A stretch of DNA of 54,975 bases from an uncultured Clostridia bacterium (lineage in GTDB: Bacteria; Bacillota; Clostridia; Oscillospirales; Ruminococcaceae): positions 1 through 54,975 of the forward strand of contig CANQWD010000016.1 of the NCBI GenBank assembly GCA_947627465.1, read 5' to 3'. Under the pieces are notes generated by a model. It saw only the letters and a program-made list of their open reading frames with translations. It was not told the origin of the DNA and did not search any database. Below, piece by piece: positions 1 to 7,930 of this stretch. The position numbers and the translations under genes are program-made. Every line of letters begins with the position of its first letter. Position 1 is the first letter of the stretch.

Positions 1-950
1 GACACCGATACTGACACAGATACGGATACTGACACAGATACGGATACCGATACAGACACGGACACCGATACTGACACGGACACAGATACTGACACAGATA
101 CGGATACTGACACAGATACGGATACTGACACGGACACAGATACTGACACGGACACAGATACTGACACAGACACTGATACAGACACAGACACCGATACTGA
201 CACAGATACGGATACTGACACAGATACGGATACCGATACAGACACGGACACCGATACTGACACAGACACCGACACTGATACAGACACGGATACGGATACA
301 GACACCGATACTGACACAGACACTGATACAGATACAGACACTGATACAGATACAGACACCGATACTGACACTGACACTGACACGGATACCGACACAGATA
401 CTGATACGGACACTGACACCGACACAGATACTGATACGGACACCGATACAGACACCGATACAGACACAGACACGGATACTGACACGGATACTGACACCGA
501 CACAGACACGGACACCGATACTGACACTGACACAGATACCGACACAGATACTGACGACGATGATAATATTCCGTCTAATGTAGGTGACACCGATACAGAC
601 ACTGACACAGACACGGATACCGACACAGATACTGATACGGACACTGACACAGACACGGATACGGACACAGATACTGATACGGACACCGATACAGACACAG
701 ACACGGATACCGACACAGATACCGACACAGATACTGATACGGACACCGACACAGACACAGACACGGATACCGACACAGATACTGATACGGACACCGATAC
801 AGACACTGACACTGATACCGACACAGATACAGACACGGATACCGATACAGACACGGACACAGATACTGACACGGACACCGACACAGATACTGATACGGAC
901 ACCGACACAGATACTGATACGGACACCGACACCGACACAGATACTGATAG
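1..950 (+). repeat. GAY-ACN hexanucleotide tandem repeat
   Basis: A degenerate six-base unit (GAY ACN, coding Asp-Thr) runs for about 950 bases, with one non-repeat interruption near 553-585. Longer blocks such as acggataccgacacagatac recur many times, which suggests that the tract grew by unequal exchange of multi-unit blocks. The left end is outside the window. Confidence 0.9.
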
Positions 951-1161
951 TGATGTCGATATTGAAGACGATGAAGTTCCTCGTGGCGTAATACCTCCGG
1001 ATAGTAGTGTAACTATAACCGATGATGACGTTCCGAGAGGACCCAATCCGTATACCGGCGTTGCCGATTCTGCCGGCGGGCTTGGGTTAGCCGCTGCCGG
1101 AGCCGCGATTGCTCTTGGATTAGCAGCTAAAAAGCGCAAAAACAAAGACGAAGAAAAATAA
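1..1161 (+). CDS. Asp-Thr repeat surface protein, C-terminal part, NPxTG wall-sorting signal
   Basis: The gene enters from outside the window; 386 codons are visible in frame 1 and its start is missing. Residues 1-184 and about 196-316 are almost pure Asp-Thr dipeptides (about 150 in all), broken once by DDDDNIPSNVG. The tail has two related motifs, DDEVPRG and DDDVPRG, then NPYTG, a hydrophobic stretch (GLGLAAAGAAIALGLAA) and a basic end (KKRKNKDEEK). That is the three-part layout of a sortase signal, with NPxTG in place of LPxTG. All four Thr codons and both Asp codons are used, so the repeat is more than a simple DNA slippage tract. By analogy with staphylococcal Ser-Asp stalks, the repeat is probably an extended, negatively charged and perhaps glycosylated wall-spanning stalk; this is inference. 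The functional head is outside the window. A strong terminator follows 11 bases after the stop. Confidence 0.85.
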   Translation, partial: DTDTDTDTDTDTDTDTDTDTDTDTDTDTDTDTDTDTDTDTDTDTDTDTDTDTDTDTDTDTDTDTDTDTDTDTDTDTDTDTDTDTDTDTDTDTDTDTDTDTDTDTDTDTDTDTDTDTDTDTDTDTDTDTDTDTDTDTDTDTDTDTDTDTDTDTDTDTDTDTDTDTDTDTDTDTDTDTDTDTDTDTDDDDNIPSNVGDTDTDTDTDTDTDTDTDTDTDTDTDTDTDTDTDTDTDTDTDTDTDTDTDTDTDTDTDTDTDTDTDTDTDTDTDTDTDTDTDTDTDTDTDTDTDTDTDTDTDTDTDTDTDTDTDTDTDTDTDSDVDIEDDEVPRGVIPPDSSVTITDDDVPRGPNPYTGVADSAGGLGLAAAGAAIALGLAAKKRKNKDEEK

Positions 1162-1171
1162 TTAAGTTATG

Positions 1172-1202
1172 CAGCCCTCCCCGTGTGGGAGGGCTGTTTT
1201 TT
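1172..1202 (+). terminator. Intrinsic terminator after the surface protein gene
   Basis: A perfect 10-bp stem (cagccctccc / gggagggctg) with a 5-base loop is followed by TTTTTT. It ends the surface protein transcript and overlaps the most upstream possible start (1169) of the next gene, so that start is unlikely to be the real one. Confidence 0.9.
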
Positions 1203-1216
1203 GTTGGAGAAGAATT

Positions 1217-2431
1217 ATGGAACGAAATTACCCAAAGGTTTATGTAACCCCCAAAGCCGAGAAGTCGATACGCGGCGGACACCCATGGGTTTACGCGGAG
1301 GAGATCACAGAAATTAAAGGCGAGTTTGAGAATGGCGGTTTAGTCGATGTCTACTCGCATAAAAGTAAGTTTTTGGGAACAGGATATATCAACAACAATT
1401 CAAAAATTCGTGTGAGGATTTTTTCACGAAACGCCAATGAAAAGTTCGACAGAGCTTTTTATGAACGACGAGTTCGTTACGCACTGGAGTACAGAAAAAC
1501 AGTAATGGCTGAGGATTTTTCGTGCTGCCGACTGATTTTCGGGGAAGCGGATCAGTTTCCCGGATTTACCGTTGACAAATTTAACGATATTCTTGTAACG
1601 CAAGTGCTGTCGCTCGGTGTTGAAAAGATCAAGGATATGTTGTATGAGATTTTGGCTGAAGAATTGGAGAAAATGGGTGAGAAGATCTCGGCAATATACG
1701 AGCGTAACGATGTTAAGATCCGTGAGCTTGAGGGAATGGAGCAGTACAAGGGGTTCTGGAGCAAATTTGGCGAAGCGGCGGGTGTTACGGAAATTACGGA
1801 AAATGGGATCAAATTCACCGTTGATTATGTAAACGGGCAGAAAACCGGCTTTTTCCTAGATCAAAAGTACAACCGTACCGCCATTCGCCGCATAGCGAAA
1901 GGAAGAACCGTGCTCGATTGTTTCACGCACACGGGCGCGTTTGCGCTGAACGCAGCAGCAGCCGGAGCCAAACTTGTGAACGCTGTCGATATTTCTGCGG
2001 ACGCGATTGAAATGACAAAAAATAACGCCAAACTTAATGGCTTGACGGAGAATATGCAGTTCACTTGTGCGAACGTTTTCGATTTGCTCACCGAACTTTA
2101 CAAATCGGGGAACAGTCCCTACGACTTTATCATCCTAGACCCGCCCGCGTTCACAAAATCTAAGAGCACGGTCAAGGACGCGTTTCGAGGTTATAAGGAA
2201 ATCAATCTTAAAGCAATGCGCTTGCTTAAACGCGGAAGCTATCTCGCGACCTGTTCTTGTTCGCATTTTATGACAGAGAGCCTGTTCAAGAAAATGCTGC
2301 ACGAAGCAGCAGCTGACGCGGACGTTTCTCTGCGCCAAATTGAGCAGCGGCAGCAGTCGCCCGACCACCCGATCTTGTGGAATGTTCCCGAAACGGATTA
2401 TTTAAAATTCTTTATCTTTCAGGTGGTATGA
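1217..2431 (+). CDS. rlmI: Class I SAM-dependent rRNA methyltransferase, RlmI-like
   Basis: The 404-residue protein matches the RlmI/COG1092 layout: an N-terminal PUA RNA-binding domain (about 1-75, with KSIRGGHPWVYAEEI), a middle domain, and a C-terminal Rossmann methyltransferase. SAM-binding motif I is VLDCFTHTGAFALNAAAAGA, and the catalytic region has LDPPAFTKSKS and a later ATCSCSHFM. Family members methylate 23S rRNA (E. coli RlmI makes m5C1962); the exact target here is inferred. I chose the ATG at 1217 because ggaga sits just upstream, whereas the ATG at 1169 lies beside the preceding terminator hairpin. The following 300 bases hold no gene, so it appears monocistronic. Confidence 0.85.
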   Translation: MERNYPKVYVTPKAEKSIRGGHPWVYAEEITEIKGEFENGGLVDVYSHKSKFLGTGYINNNSKIRVRIFSRNANEKFDRAFYERRVRYALEYRKTVMAEDFSCCRLIFGEADQFPGFTVDKFNDILVTQVLSLGVEKIKDMLYEILAEELEKMGEKISAIYERNDVKIRELEGMEQYKGFWSKFGEAAGVTEITENGIKFTVDYVNGQKTGFFLDQKYNRTAIRRIAKGRTVLDCFTHTGAFALNAAAAGAKLVNAVDISADAIEMTKNNAKLNGLTENMQFTCANVFDLLTELYKSGNSPYDFIILDPPAFTKSKSTVKDAFRGYKEINLKAMRLLKRGSYLATCSCSHFMTESLFKKMLHEAAADADVSLRQIEQRQQSPDHPILWNVPETDYLKFFIFQVV

Positions 2432-2732
2432 AAATATATTTTTTATCGTATTAAAAATTGCTTTGAAAAAAACAGGAAAATAATATTACGGGCGCGGAGT
2501 TTTACCACGCTCTCTTCTTTTGCGACGTGGGAAGTTTGTTGATATTATAGTAATCCACAAAATTAAAGCAACAGTTGCTATTAAGTCCCGTCTCTCATTA
2601 TAACGTTTAAATGAATCGCAGCGAAATTTTCGTGGATTGCTATAGGAAGCCGAACTATAGGTGAAATGCAAAATTAAAGATCTGCAAATATAAGAAAAGC
2701 CCGTTTACCAAAACGAGCTTTCAAACACCAAA
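2432..2732. other. AT-rich intergenic stretch without a recognisable gene
   Basis: No convincing coding frame, tRNA or known RNA motif is visible between the methyltransferase and the yjfB terminator. A 61-codon minus-strand open frame (2486-2671) has no ribosome site and no recognisable motif. An imperfect hairpin near 2695-2722 precedes the terminator hairpin at 2733-2760. Confidence 0.5.
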
Positions 2733-2760
2733 ACAAACCCGTTTGCTAAAGCGGGTTTGT
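2733..2760 (-). terminator. Intrinsic terminator of yjfB
   Basis: A 9-bp stem (acaaacccg / cgggtttgt) lies 17 bases past the yjfB stop. On the minus strand it is followed by TTTTGG, a short U tract. It could also act on plus-strand readthrough, since the other side continues TTATTTT. Confidence 0.55.
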
Positions 2761-2777
2761 TTATTTTAAATTTTCAA

Positions 2778-2963
2778 TCAAACGCGAACGTCGAGCAGCT
2801 GACCCTTTCCGTCGGGAGAGGGCATACTGTCGAGCATTTCAACGATACCTTCCATCGACTGCTCGGAAGCGTCCATAGTTTTCTTAAGCATACCGACAGT
2901 CAAGCCACTCTGCAAGTTGTCCATAGCCATCGACATTGCCGCCGACGCAATACTCATTTCCAT
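2778..2963 (-). CDS. yjfB: YjfB-like putative motility protein
   Basis: The 61-residue protein starts MEMSIASAAMSMAMDNLQSG and ends GKGQLLDVRV. This fits the YjfB family of small Firmicutes proteins: a Met/Ala-rich N-terminal helix, a central amphipathic helix (MLKKTMDASEQSMEGIVEML) and a short C-terminal strand. Family members are often found with flagellar genes, but their biochemical role is unknown. I chose the start at 2963 because gaggag lies 9 bases upstream; an in-frame ATG at 2999 has no ribosome site. It has its own consensus promoter (3064-3092) and stands next to cheV on the opposite strand, in keeping with a motility setting. Confidence 0.75.
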   Translation of the reverse strand: MEMSIASAAMSMAMDNLQSGLTVGMLKKTMDASEQSMEGIVEMLDSMPSPDGKGQLLDVRV

Positions 2964-3063
2964 AATGCAAATCTCCTCGCTAAAGTTTATATAATACATA
3001 TCTGTACCGTCAAAAACAGAACAGGCAATAACGTTTTCGTTGTAAGTTTATTATGTTGTTCTT

Positions 3064-3092
3064 ATTATACCACATATTGTTGCCTCTGTCAA
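3064..3092 (-). promoter_or_regulatory. Consensus sigma-A promoter of yjfB
   Basis: On the minus strand: TTGACA, 17-base spacer, TATAAT, with an extended TGG before the -10. The expected start near 3057 leaves a leader of about 94 bases. Confidence 0.85.
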
Positions 3093-3144
3093 GGGTTCTT
3101 ACAAAATATTTTGAAAAATTTGCACATTTTTCTAAGAAAAACGC

Positions 3145-3173
3145 TTGATTTTTTGGAAAAAATGTTGTATAAT
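3145..3173 (+). promoter_or_regulatory. Sigma-A promoter of cheV
   Basis: TTGATT, 17-base spacer, TATAAT, ending about 75 bases upstream of the cheV start. It lies back to back with the yjfB promoter. Confidence 0.8.
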
Positions 3174-3248
3174 ATAATACAGAGTATTGAGACGTTTTAA
3201 AAAACGCGCTCATTATGCGAATAAAAAAGAGTAAGGAGCCTTTTTGAT

Positions 3249-4142
3249 ATGGAAAATAATATTCTCCTTGAAAGCGGGACTAACGAGCTTGAAGTGTTGG
3301 AATTTATGGTGGGAAAGCAGAGCTTCGGCATAAATATTGCCAAAGTAAATGAGATCATGAATTATCAACCGATGATTCCCGTGCCCGATTCTCCTCCCGA
3401 GTTTGAGGGCGTATTTACGCCGCGCGATAAGGTTATCTCGGTTATCGATCTACATAAGGTGCTGAATAAGGAAAGCGACGACCCCAGCCACGACTTGTTG
3501 ATAATCTGTAACTTCAATCAGATGGACGTTGGTTTTCACGTTTCCTCGGTCAAAGGAATTCAGCGCATTTCGTGGGAGGATATTGAAAAGCCGCCGAGAA
3601 TTTCCGGCGACGGCACAAACAATATTGCAACGGGTATCGCGAAACTTAGCGACAGAATTATCCTTATTCTGGATTTTGAGAAGATCGTGTCCGACATTAA
3701 CCGTTCCGCGGTGATTGACGCCACGGGTGCGACTGCCGCGGACGAATCCAAGGCGAACAAACACATTGTTATCGCGGAGGATTCGCCGTTCCTCAACACG
3801 CTTATACAAAGCACGCTCGGCGACGCGGGGTATAAAAACATCGTGTCGTTTGAAAACGGCAAGGATGCGTGGGATTATATCAGCGGTCACAAGGATGTTG
3901 GCGGCGATATTCTTGATCATATTTCTTGTCTTATTTCGGATATCGAAATGCCTCAGATGGACGGTCATAATCTGACAAAACGCATTAAGGACGACGAGGT
4001 TCTTCATCGCATTCCCGTTTACCTGTTCTCCTCGCTGATAAACGATCAGATGAGAGCCAAAGGCGAGAGCGTAGGTGCGGACGCGCAGTTCTCGAAGCCG
4101 CAGATCGGCGCACTTATCAATTATATCAACGAGCATATTTAA
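3249..4142 (+). CDS. cheV: Chemotaxis coupling protein CheV
   Basis: The 297-residue protein has a CheW-like domain (about 13-155, FGINIAKVNEIM through GVFTPRDKVISVIDL) followed by a response-regulator receiver domain (about 172-297). Receiver landmarks are acidic residues E177/D178 (IAEDSP), phospho-acceptor D231 (ISDIEMPQMDGH) and the conserved Lys in FSKPQ. CheV couples chemoreceptors to CheA, and its phosphorylation aids adaptation. aggag stands upstream of the ATG. No cheA, cheW or cheY is nearby; the likely partner in this window is the chemoreceptor at 45896-47911. It is a single-gene unit with its own promoter and terminator. Confidence 0.92.
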   Translation: MENNILLESGTNELEVLEFMVGKQSFGINIAKVNEIMNYQPMIPVPDSPPEFEGVFTPRDKVISVIDLHKVLNKESDDPSHDLLIICNFNQMDVGFHVSSVKGIQRISWEDIEKPPRISGDGTNNIATGIAKLSDRIILILDFEKIVSDINRSAVIDATGATAADESKANKHIVIAEDSPFLNTLIQSTLGDAGYKNIVSFENGKDAWDYISGHKDVGGDILDHISCLISDIEMPQMDGHNLTKRIKDDEVLHRIPVYLFSSLINDQMRAKGESVGADAQFSKPQIGALINYINEHI

Positions 4143-4149
4143 AACAAAC

Positions 4150-4176
4150 GCCCTCGCCGCGTGCGAGGGCATTTTT
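4150..4176 (+). terminator. Intrinsic terminator of cheV
   Basis: An 8-bp perfect stem (gccctcgc / gcgagggc) with a 5-base loop, then ATTTTT, 7 bases after the cheV stop. Confidence 0.9.
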
Positions 4177-4289
4177 GTAATATTAGATATGAATTTTTCG
4201 GATATATCGGCAACCGACTCTTAAAAAAATAGATTATGAGGATTTCCTAGATGATGCGCAAACGATAAAATCTTTATAGAGGTAGATCA

Positions 4290-4895
4290 ATGAACGCACA
4301 AGCATTTTGGAATGTTATCGGAAATTACAACAATAAAACGTGGATAATTCAAATAGTTTTGCTCATATTTGTAATTTCTGCATTTGTGTTATCTTATATT
4401 CGGAAAGTTAGGTGGCTGGCAAAATTTTCATTAGGTATTGCAAACCTGTTTATCGGCGTTGGATTTTTTTGGTTGTATGGAACGGAACCCGTTCAAAAGT
4501 TCTTTGCCTTGCCGCTATTTCTGCTTGTCGGAGTTTTGTTTTTATTTGAGAGTCGGCATAACAAAAATGATGATCTGAAAAAGCCGACCGGACCGCAGGC
4601 AATATTATTGTCGTTTTATTTATTGTATCCTTTTATTTCAATGATTTTGGGCGGTTCTTTTCCGCAGATGGTGACATATATTATGCCCTGCCCTGTAATC
4701 GGCCTGAGCATAGCCGTTTACGCGGGCTATGAAAGGAAAAATAAGATACTTCTCGCTTTGATGACTATTTGGGGATTGACCGGAATAAAATCAATATTTT
4801 TTAATGCTTATGAGGATATAATCCTGTTGATATGCGGTGTTTATGGTATTGTGATGTTTATAAATGAAATAAAGCGGTCTGATAGCATGAAATAG
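4290..4895 (+). CDS. DUF6064-like integral membrane protein
   Basis: The 201-residue protein has about six hydrophobic segments (from about 20-36, 44-64, 72-86, 105-123, 131-147 and 153-190) and short polar links. The N-terminal MNAQAFWNVIGNYNNKTWIIQIVLL resembles the opening of the DUF6064 family, which has no known function. agaggtag lies upstream of the ATG. It stands alone between the cheV terminator and the promoter of the next gene. I would not assign a transport substrate. The family call is from memory of the N-terminal pattern and is moderate. Confidence 0.65.
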   Translation: MNAQAFWNVIGNYNNKTWIIQIVLLIFVISAFVLSYIRKVRWLAKFSLGIANLFIGVGFFWLYGTEPVQKFFALPLFLLVGVLFLFESRHNKNDDLKKPTGPQAILLSFYLLYPFISMILGGSFPQMVTYIMPCPVIGLSIAVYAGYERKNKILLALMTIWGLTGIKSIFFNAYEDIILLICGVYGIVMFINEIKRSDSMK

Positions 4896-4939
4896 TATCA
4901 GCCCGAGCCGCCTGCTCAGGTTTCTTTTTTAAAAAAGGC

Positions 4940-4968
4940 TTGACTATTGCGCGGAAATGTGGTACAAT
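4940..4968 (+). promoter_or_regulatory. Sigma-A promoter of the G3E GTPase operon
   Basis: TTGACT, 17-base spacer, TACAAT, preceded by TGG (extended -10). The leader to the ATG at 5076 is about 100 bases. No Zur-like inverted repeat was recognised in it. Confidence 0.8.
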
Positions 4969-5075
4969 ATAATTTGATAGTTGTTATCAAATGATTTCGA
5001 TTTGTTCCGTGTGCAAAAAAATCCTCATATGCACGGGATAAAATGGAGAGCAAGTAAAGAAAGGGTTGACTTAAT

Positions 5076-6152
5076 ATGACTAAAATAGACGTATTTTCGG
5101 GATTTCTGGGAGCGGGCAAGACCACGCTCATCAAGAAGCTGCTGAAAGAGGGCTACAACGGTGAGAAACTTGTGCTCATCGAGAATGAGTTCGGAGAGAT
5201 CGGCATTGACGGCGGTTTTATGAAAGACGCGGGCATTGAAGTTACCGAGATGAACCAAGGCTGCATTTGCTGTTCTTTGGTGGGAGATTTCGGCAAGGCG
5301 CTTCAAAAGGTACTTGACGAGTTCTCACCCGACAGAATTTTGATAGAGCCGTCGGGCGTGGGTAAACTCTCGGACGTGCTGAAAGCCGTAATGAACGTAG
5401 GCAGCGACAAACTTGTGCTTAACAGCTACACCACCGTTGCGGACGCTACCAAAATCAAGATGTATATGAAGAACTTCGGCGAGTTTTATAAGAACCAGGT
5501 CGAGACTGCTAAGACTATCGTGCTTTCAAGAACGCAGAAACTCTCAGAGGAAAAGCTGGACGAAGCTGTCAAGATGATACGCGAACTTAACGAGCACGCG
5601 ACTATCGTTACCACAAATTGGGATGAGATAAACGGTGCGCAGATACTCGCGGCAATGGAGACGGAGAACAAGTTTGCCGATGAACTTTTAAAGGACGAGG
5701 ATATCTGCCCCGTCTGCGGACATTCGCATCATCATGATGATGAAGATGAGTGCTGCCACCACGATCACGAGCATCATCATGAGGACGGAGAGTGTTGCCA
5801 TCATGACCATGAGCATCATCACCATGAGGACGGCGAGTGCTGTCATCACGACCACGATCATCATCATCACCACGCGGACGAGGTGTTTACTTCAATCGGT
5901 ATTGAAAGCGCGAAGAAATTCACTAAGGAAGAATTGGAAAACGCCTTGGGGAAACTCTCGGGCGAGGAGTTCGGCACGGTTCTCCGCGCAAAGGGAATAG
6001 TTCCGTCGGCGAACGGCGGCGAGTGGTATCATTTTGATTTTGTTCCCGAGGAATACGAGGTAAGAACGGGCGCGGCGGATGTTACCGGAAGAATGTGCGT
6101 TATCGGCTCGAAACTTGTCGAGGACAAGATCAGAGCATTGTTTGGAGTGTAA
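5076..6152 (+). CDS. CobW/G3E-family GTPase metallochaperone with His/Cys-rich region
   Basis: The 358-residue protein has the G3E layout: P-loop GFLGAGKTT (9-17), ENEFGEIGID (36-45), the metal-binding CxCC motif (C63, C65, C66 in NQGCICCSL), the EPSG stretch, and a C-terminal CobW domain (about 270-358). Between the domains, residues 209-268 hold CPVCGHSHHH followed by three repeats of the type HHxxxECCHHDH. Such His-rich inserts bind zinc, cobalt or nickel in related chaperones. G3E proteins use GTP to deliver metal to a target enzyme; the target is not evident here. The next gene, 4 bases downstream, is a second G3E protein, and the two probably work together in metal (likely zinc) homeostasis; this is inference. 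Confidence 0.88.
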   Translation: MTKIDVFSGFLGAGKTTLIKKLLKEGYNGEKLVLIENEFGEIGIDGGFMKDAGIEVTEMNQGCICCSLVGDFGKALQKVLDEFSPDRILIEPSGVGKLSDVLKAVMNVGSDKLVLNSYTTVADATKIKMYMKNFGEFYKNQVETAKTIVLSRTQKLSEEKLDEAVKMIRELNEHATIVTTNWDEINGAQILAAMETENKFADELLKDEDICPVCGHSHHHDDEDECCHHDHEHHHEDGECCHHDHEHHHHEDGECCHHDHDHHHHHADEVFTSIGIESAKKFTKEELENALGKLSGEEFGTVLRAKGIVPSANGGEWYHFDFVPEEYEVRTGAADVTGRMCVIGSKLVEDKIRALFGV

Positions 6153-6156
6153 AAAT

Positions 6157-7104
6157 ATGGAAATTCCCGTATATTTAATGACAGGCTTTCTGGAGAGCGG
6201 CAAAACGTCGTTTATTCTGGAAACCTTAAATGACAAGCAGTTCAGCCGCGGCGAAAAAACTCTTGTTATCGCGTGCGAACAGGGCGAAGTCGAGTTCGAC
6301 GAGCGGATAATCAAGGCTTCAAAATCCGTGGTGGAGTATATCGAGGACGAGGAAGATTTCAACGCGGATAACCTTACCGCGCTTGTCAATAAGCACAAAC
6401 CCACGCGCGTGATGTTGGAGTACAACGGAATGTGGAGTTTGCGCGATATGGCGCAGAAAGCGCCAAAGGACTGGATATTTTACCAGATCTTTATGTTCGT
6501 AAATCACGAAACGTTCGATATGTATATGAACAATATGAGACAGCTGTTATCGGATGATATTGCCATTTCTGACATTATTATCTTTAACCGCTGTGTTCCC
6601 GGACAAGTGGACAAAAAGCGTCTGCGCCGCGCCGTTAAAGCGTTAAATCCGCGCATAGATATGATGTTTGAGTACGTAAACGGCGAAGTTGAACAGGGTT
6701 TTCAAGGCGACGACGAAATGCCGTTTGACGTGAACGCCGACCCTATTGAGATCGTTCATGACGATTTCGGGCTGTGGTATATCGACATTATGAGCAACGC
6801 GCCGCGTTACAAGGGCAAAAACGTCCATGTACGCGGAATGGTGTTCAGAGCGACGAACGTTCCCAAGGGCTACTTCGTTATTTCGCGCCGCGCTATGACT
6901 TGCTGCGCCGACGATATCCAAGTTGTGGGAATACTTGTAAAATCGTCCGACGCGGACAAGTTCAAGGACGGAGATTGGGTAGAGGTCACGGGGAACGTCA
7001 CCGCCGAGAAGCAGCAATGCTACAAAGGAATGGGTCCCGTAATTCTCGCGGACAGCATTCTCCCGACCGAGAAAGCCGAGAGCGAACTGGTTTACTTCAA
7101 CTAA
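6157..7104 (+). CDS. G3E GTPase fused to a DUF1980/TIGR03943-like domain
   Basis: The 315-residue protein starts MEIPVYLMTGFLESGKTS, with its P-loop at 10-17. It lacks the CxCC metal motif of its neighbour: the matching segment reads SKSVVEYIEDEED. The C-terminal ~110 residues (WYIDIMSNAPRYKGKN, VHVRGMVF, FVISRRAMTCCADDIQ, GDWVEVTGNV) resemble the C-terminal OB-like domain of YcgQ (DUF1980/TIGR03943), a protein tied to zinc-responsive permease operons in Bacillus. The fusion hints at metal handling without the usual metal relay. The start at 6157 lies 4 bases after the upstream stop, and its SD-like ggag falls at the end of the previous gene. An earlier in-frame ATG at 6079 lies inside the previous gene and is less likely. 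Confidence 0.75.
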   Translation: MEIPVYLMTGFLESGKTSFILETLNDKQFSRGEKTLVIACEQGEVEFDERIIKASKSVVEYIEDEEDFNADNLTALVNKHKPTRVMLEYNGMWSLRDMAQKAPKDWIFYQIFMFVNHETFDMYMNNMRQLLSDDIAISDIIIFNRCVPGQVDKKRLRRAVKALNPRIDMMFEYVNGEVEQGFQGDDEMPFDVNADPIEIVHDDFGLWYIDIMSNAPRYKGKNVHVRGMVFRATNVPKGYFVISRRAMTCCADDIQVVGILVKSSDADKFKDGDWVEVTGNVTAEKQQCYKGMGPVILADSILPTEKAESELVYFN

Positions 7105-7113
7105 GGAGATTAT

Positions 7114-7650
7114 ATGACTTTTACCTTACAGGACGCTTTGCGCGTGAGCGAGGACGCGTCTCTTGACGGCGATTTCAAAACTTGGCTTACCGAGGTGTGG
7201 AATTTTTATGTTGAACCCGCGCGGCTCAACGTTTGGAGCACAGGCTATGAACTTATTGGCGTTTACAGACTGATACGCGGACTGTGTGCGCTTTACGGCG
7301 GGTTTTACAACGTGCTGAACGATTGCGGCGAGGATAACATCGCTGTGTGGCTTGACCTTGCCGACGATGATTACAAGACGATTTTTAGCGGTATGGGCTA
7401 TCCCGAGGAATGCGGGGAATATCTTAAAGAACTTGTCGACAATACGATCTCCGAATATGGTTTCAACGAGGTTCGGAGATGTTTTGAGCAAGCGGGCTGT
7501 GACCGAGTTTTCGCGTCGCTTTACTACGCGTCGGAGTTCGAGGACTTTTCGTTCGACGACGACTTTGACGACGTTCTCGACAGTATCCTCAACGACGTGA
7601 CCGCCGATAAAATGGCGGCTTACGAGTGGTTAAAGGAAATTCTCGGATAA
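7114..7650 (+). CDS. Acidic protein of unknown function
   Basis: A 178-residue soluble, strongly acidic protein with aggag just before the ATG and 9 bases after the upstream stop, so it is probably in the G3E operon. No motif was recognised. Visible traits are a Trp/Tyr-rich first half (FKTWLTEVWNFYVEPARLNVW) and an Asp/Phe-rich stretch (FEDFSFDDDFDDVLDSI) near the end. It has no signal peptide or membrane segment. The product is real by its coding pattern and spacing, but its function is unknown. Confidence 0.7.
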   Translation: MTFTLQDALRVSEDASLDGDFKTWLTEVWNFYVEPARLNVWSTGYELIGVYRLIRGLCALYGGFYNVLNDCGEDNIAVWLDLADDDYKTIFSGMGYPEECGEYLKELVDNTISEYGFNEVRRCFEQAGCDRVFASLYYASEFEDFSFDDDFDDVLDSILNDVTADKMAAYEWLKEILG

Positions 7651-7663
7651 AAGGGATGCGGAT

Positions 7664-7930
7664 ATGGACAAGTATTCTATAGTAAAAGCCGTAATAGACC
7701 GCGCCGACCCCGACGGCTTATTGGAGATCGGCGCGCCGTCGGATGAGTACGACAGCGAATCGAAAGAAATTGCAGATAAAATATCGGGTAACGATTCCGT
7801 TGAGAACATCGCCGTGACAGCCGCGAAAATTTTTTCACGGACGTTTAACGCGGCGTTTTCGCCCGATAGGTTTATGGAAGCCGCTGCGGAAATTCTGCGT
7901 GAGTTTGAAAGGAAAGGCGAATGTCAATAA
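7664..7930 (+). CDS. DUF1871-like small protein
   Basis: An 88-residue protein beginning MDKYSIVKAVIDRADPDGLLEIGAPSDEYD. The pattern of a helix, then DP.GLL..GAP.DEYD, then two helices matches DUF1871 (YugE-like) proteins of Firmicutes, of unknown function. It starts 13 bases after the previous gene, and its last 10 bases overlap the start of the GNAT gene, which suggests translational coupling. Confidence 0.7.
   Translation: MDKYSIVKAVIDRADPDGLLEIGAPSDEYDSESKEIADKISGNDSVENIAVTAAKIFSRTFNAAFSPDRFMEAAAEILREFERKGECQ

Noticed and set aside
1-950. CRISPR-like or satellite array
   Set aside because: The unit is six bases with no spacers and codes continuously for Asp-Thr.
584-991. 135-codon open frame rich in Thr, Gln, Ile and Arg
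   Set aside because: It is a shifted reading of the Asp-Thr repeat; the frame-1 reading continues to a wall-sorting signal and a terminator, while this one has no ribosome site.
2486-2671. 61-codon minus-strand frame between the methyltransferase and yjfB
   Set aside because: No ribosome site, no motif, AT-rich flanks; probably chance.
3450-4172. 240-codon minus-strand open frame opposite cheV
   Set aside because: Antisense by-product of a well-supported gene; it also runs into the cheV terminator.
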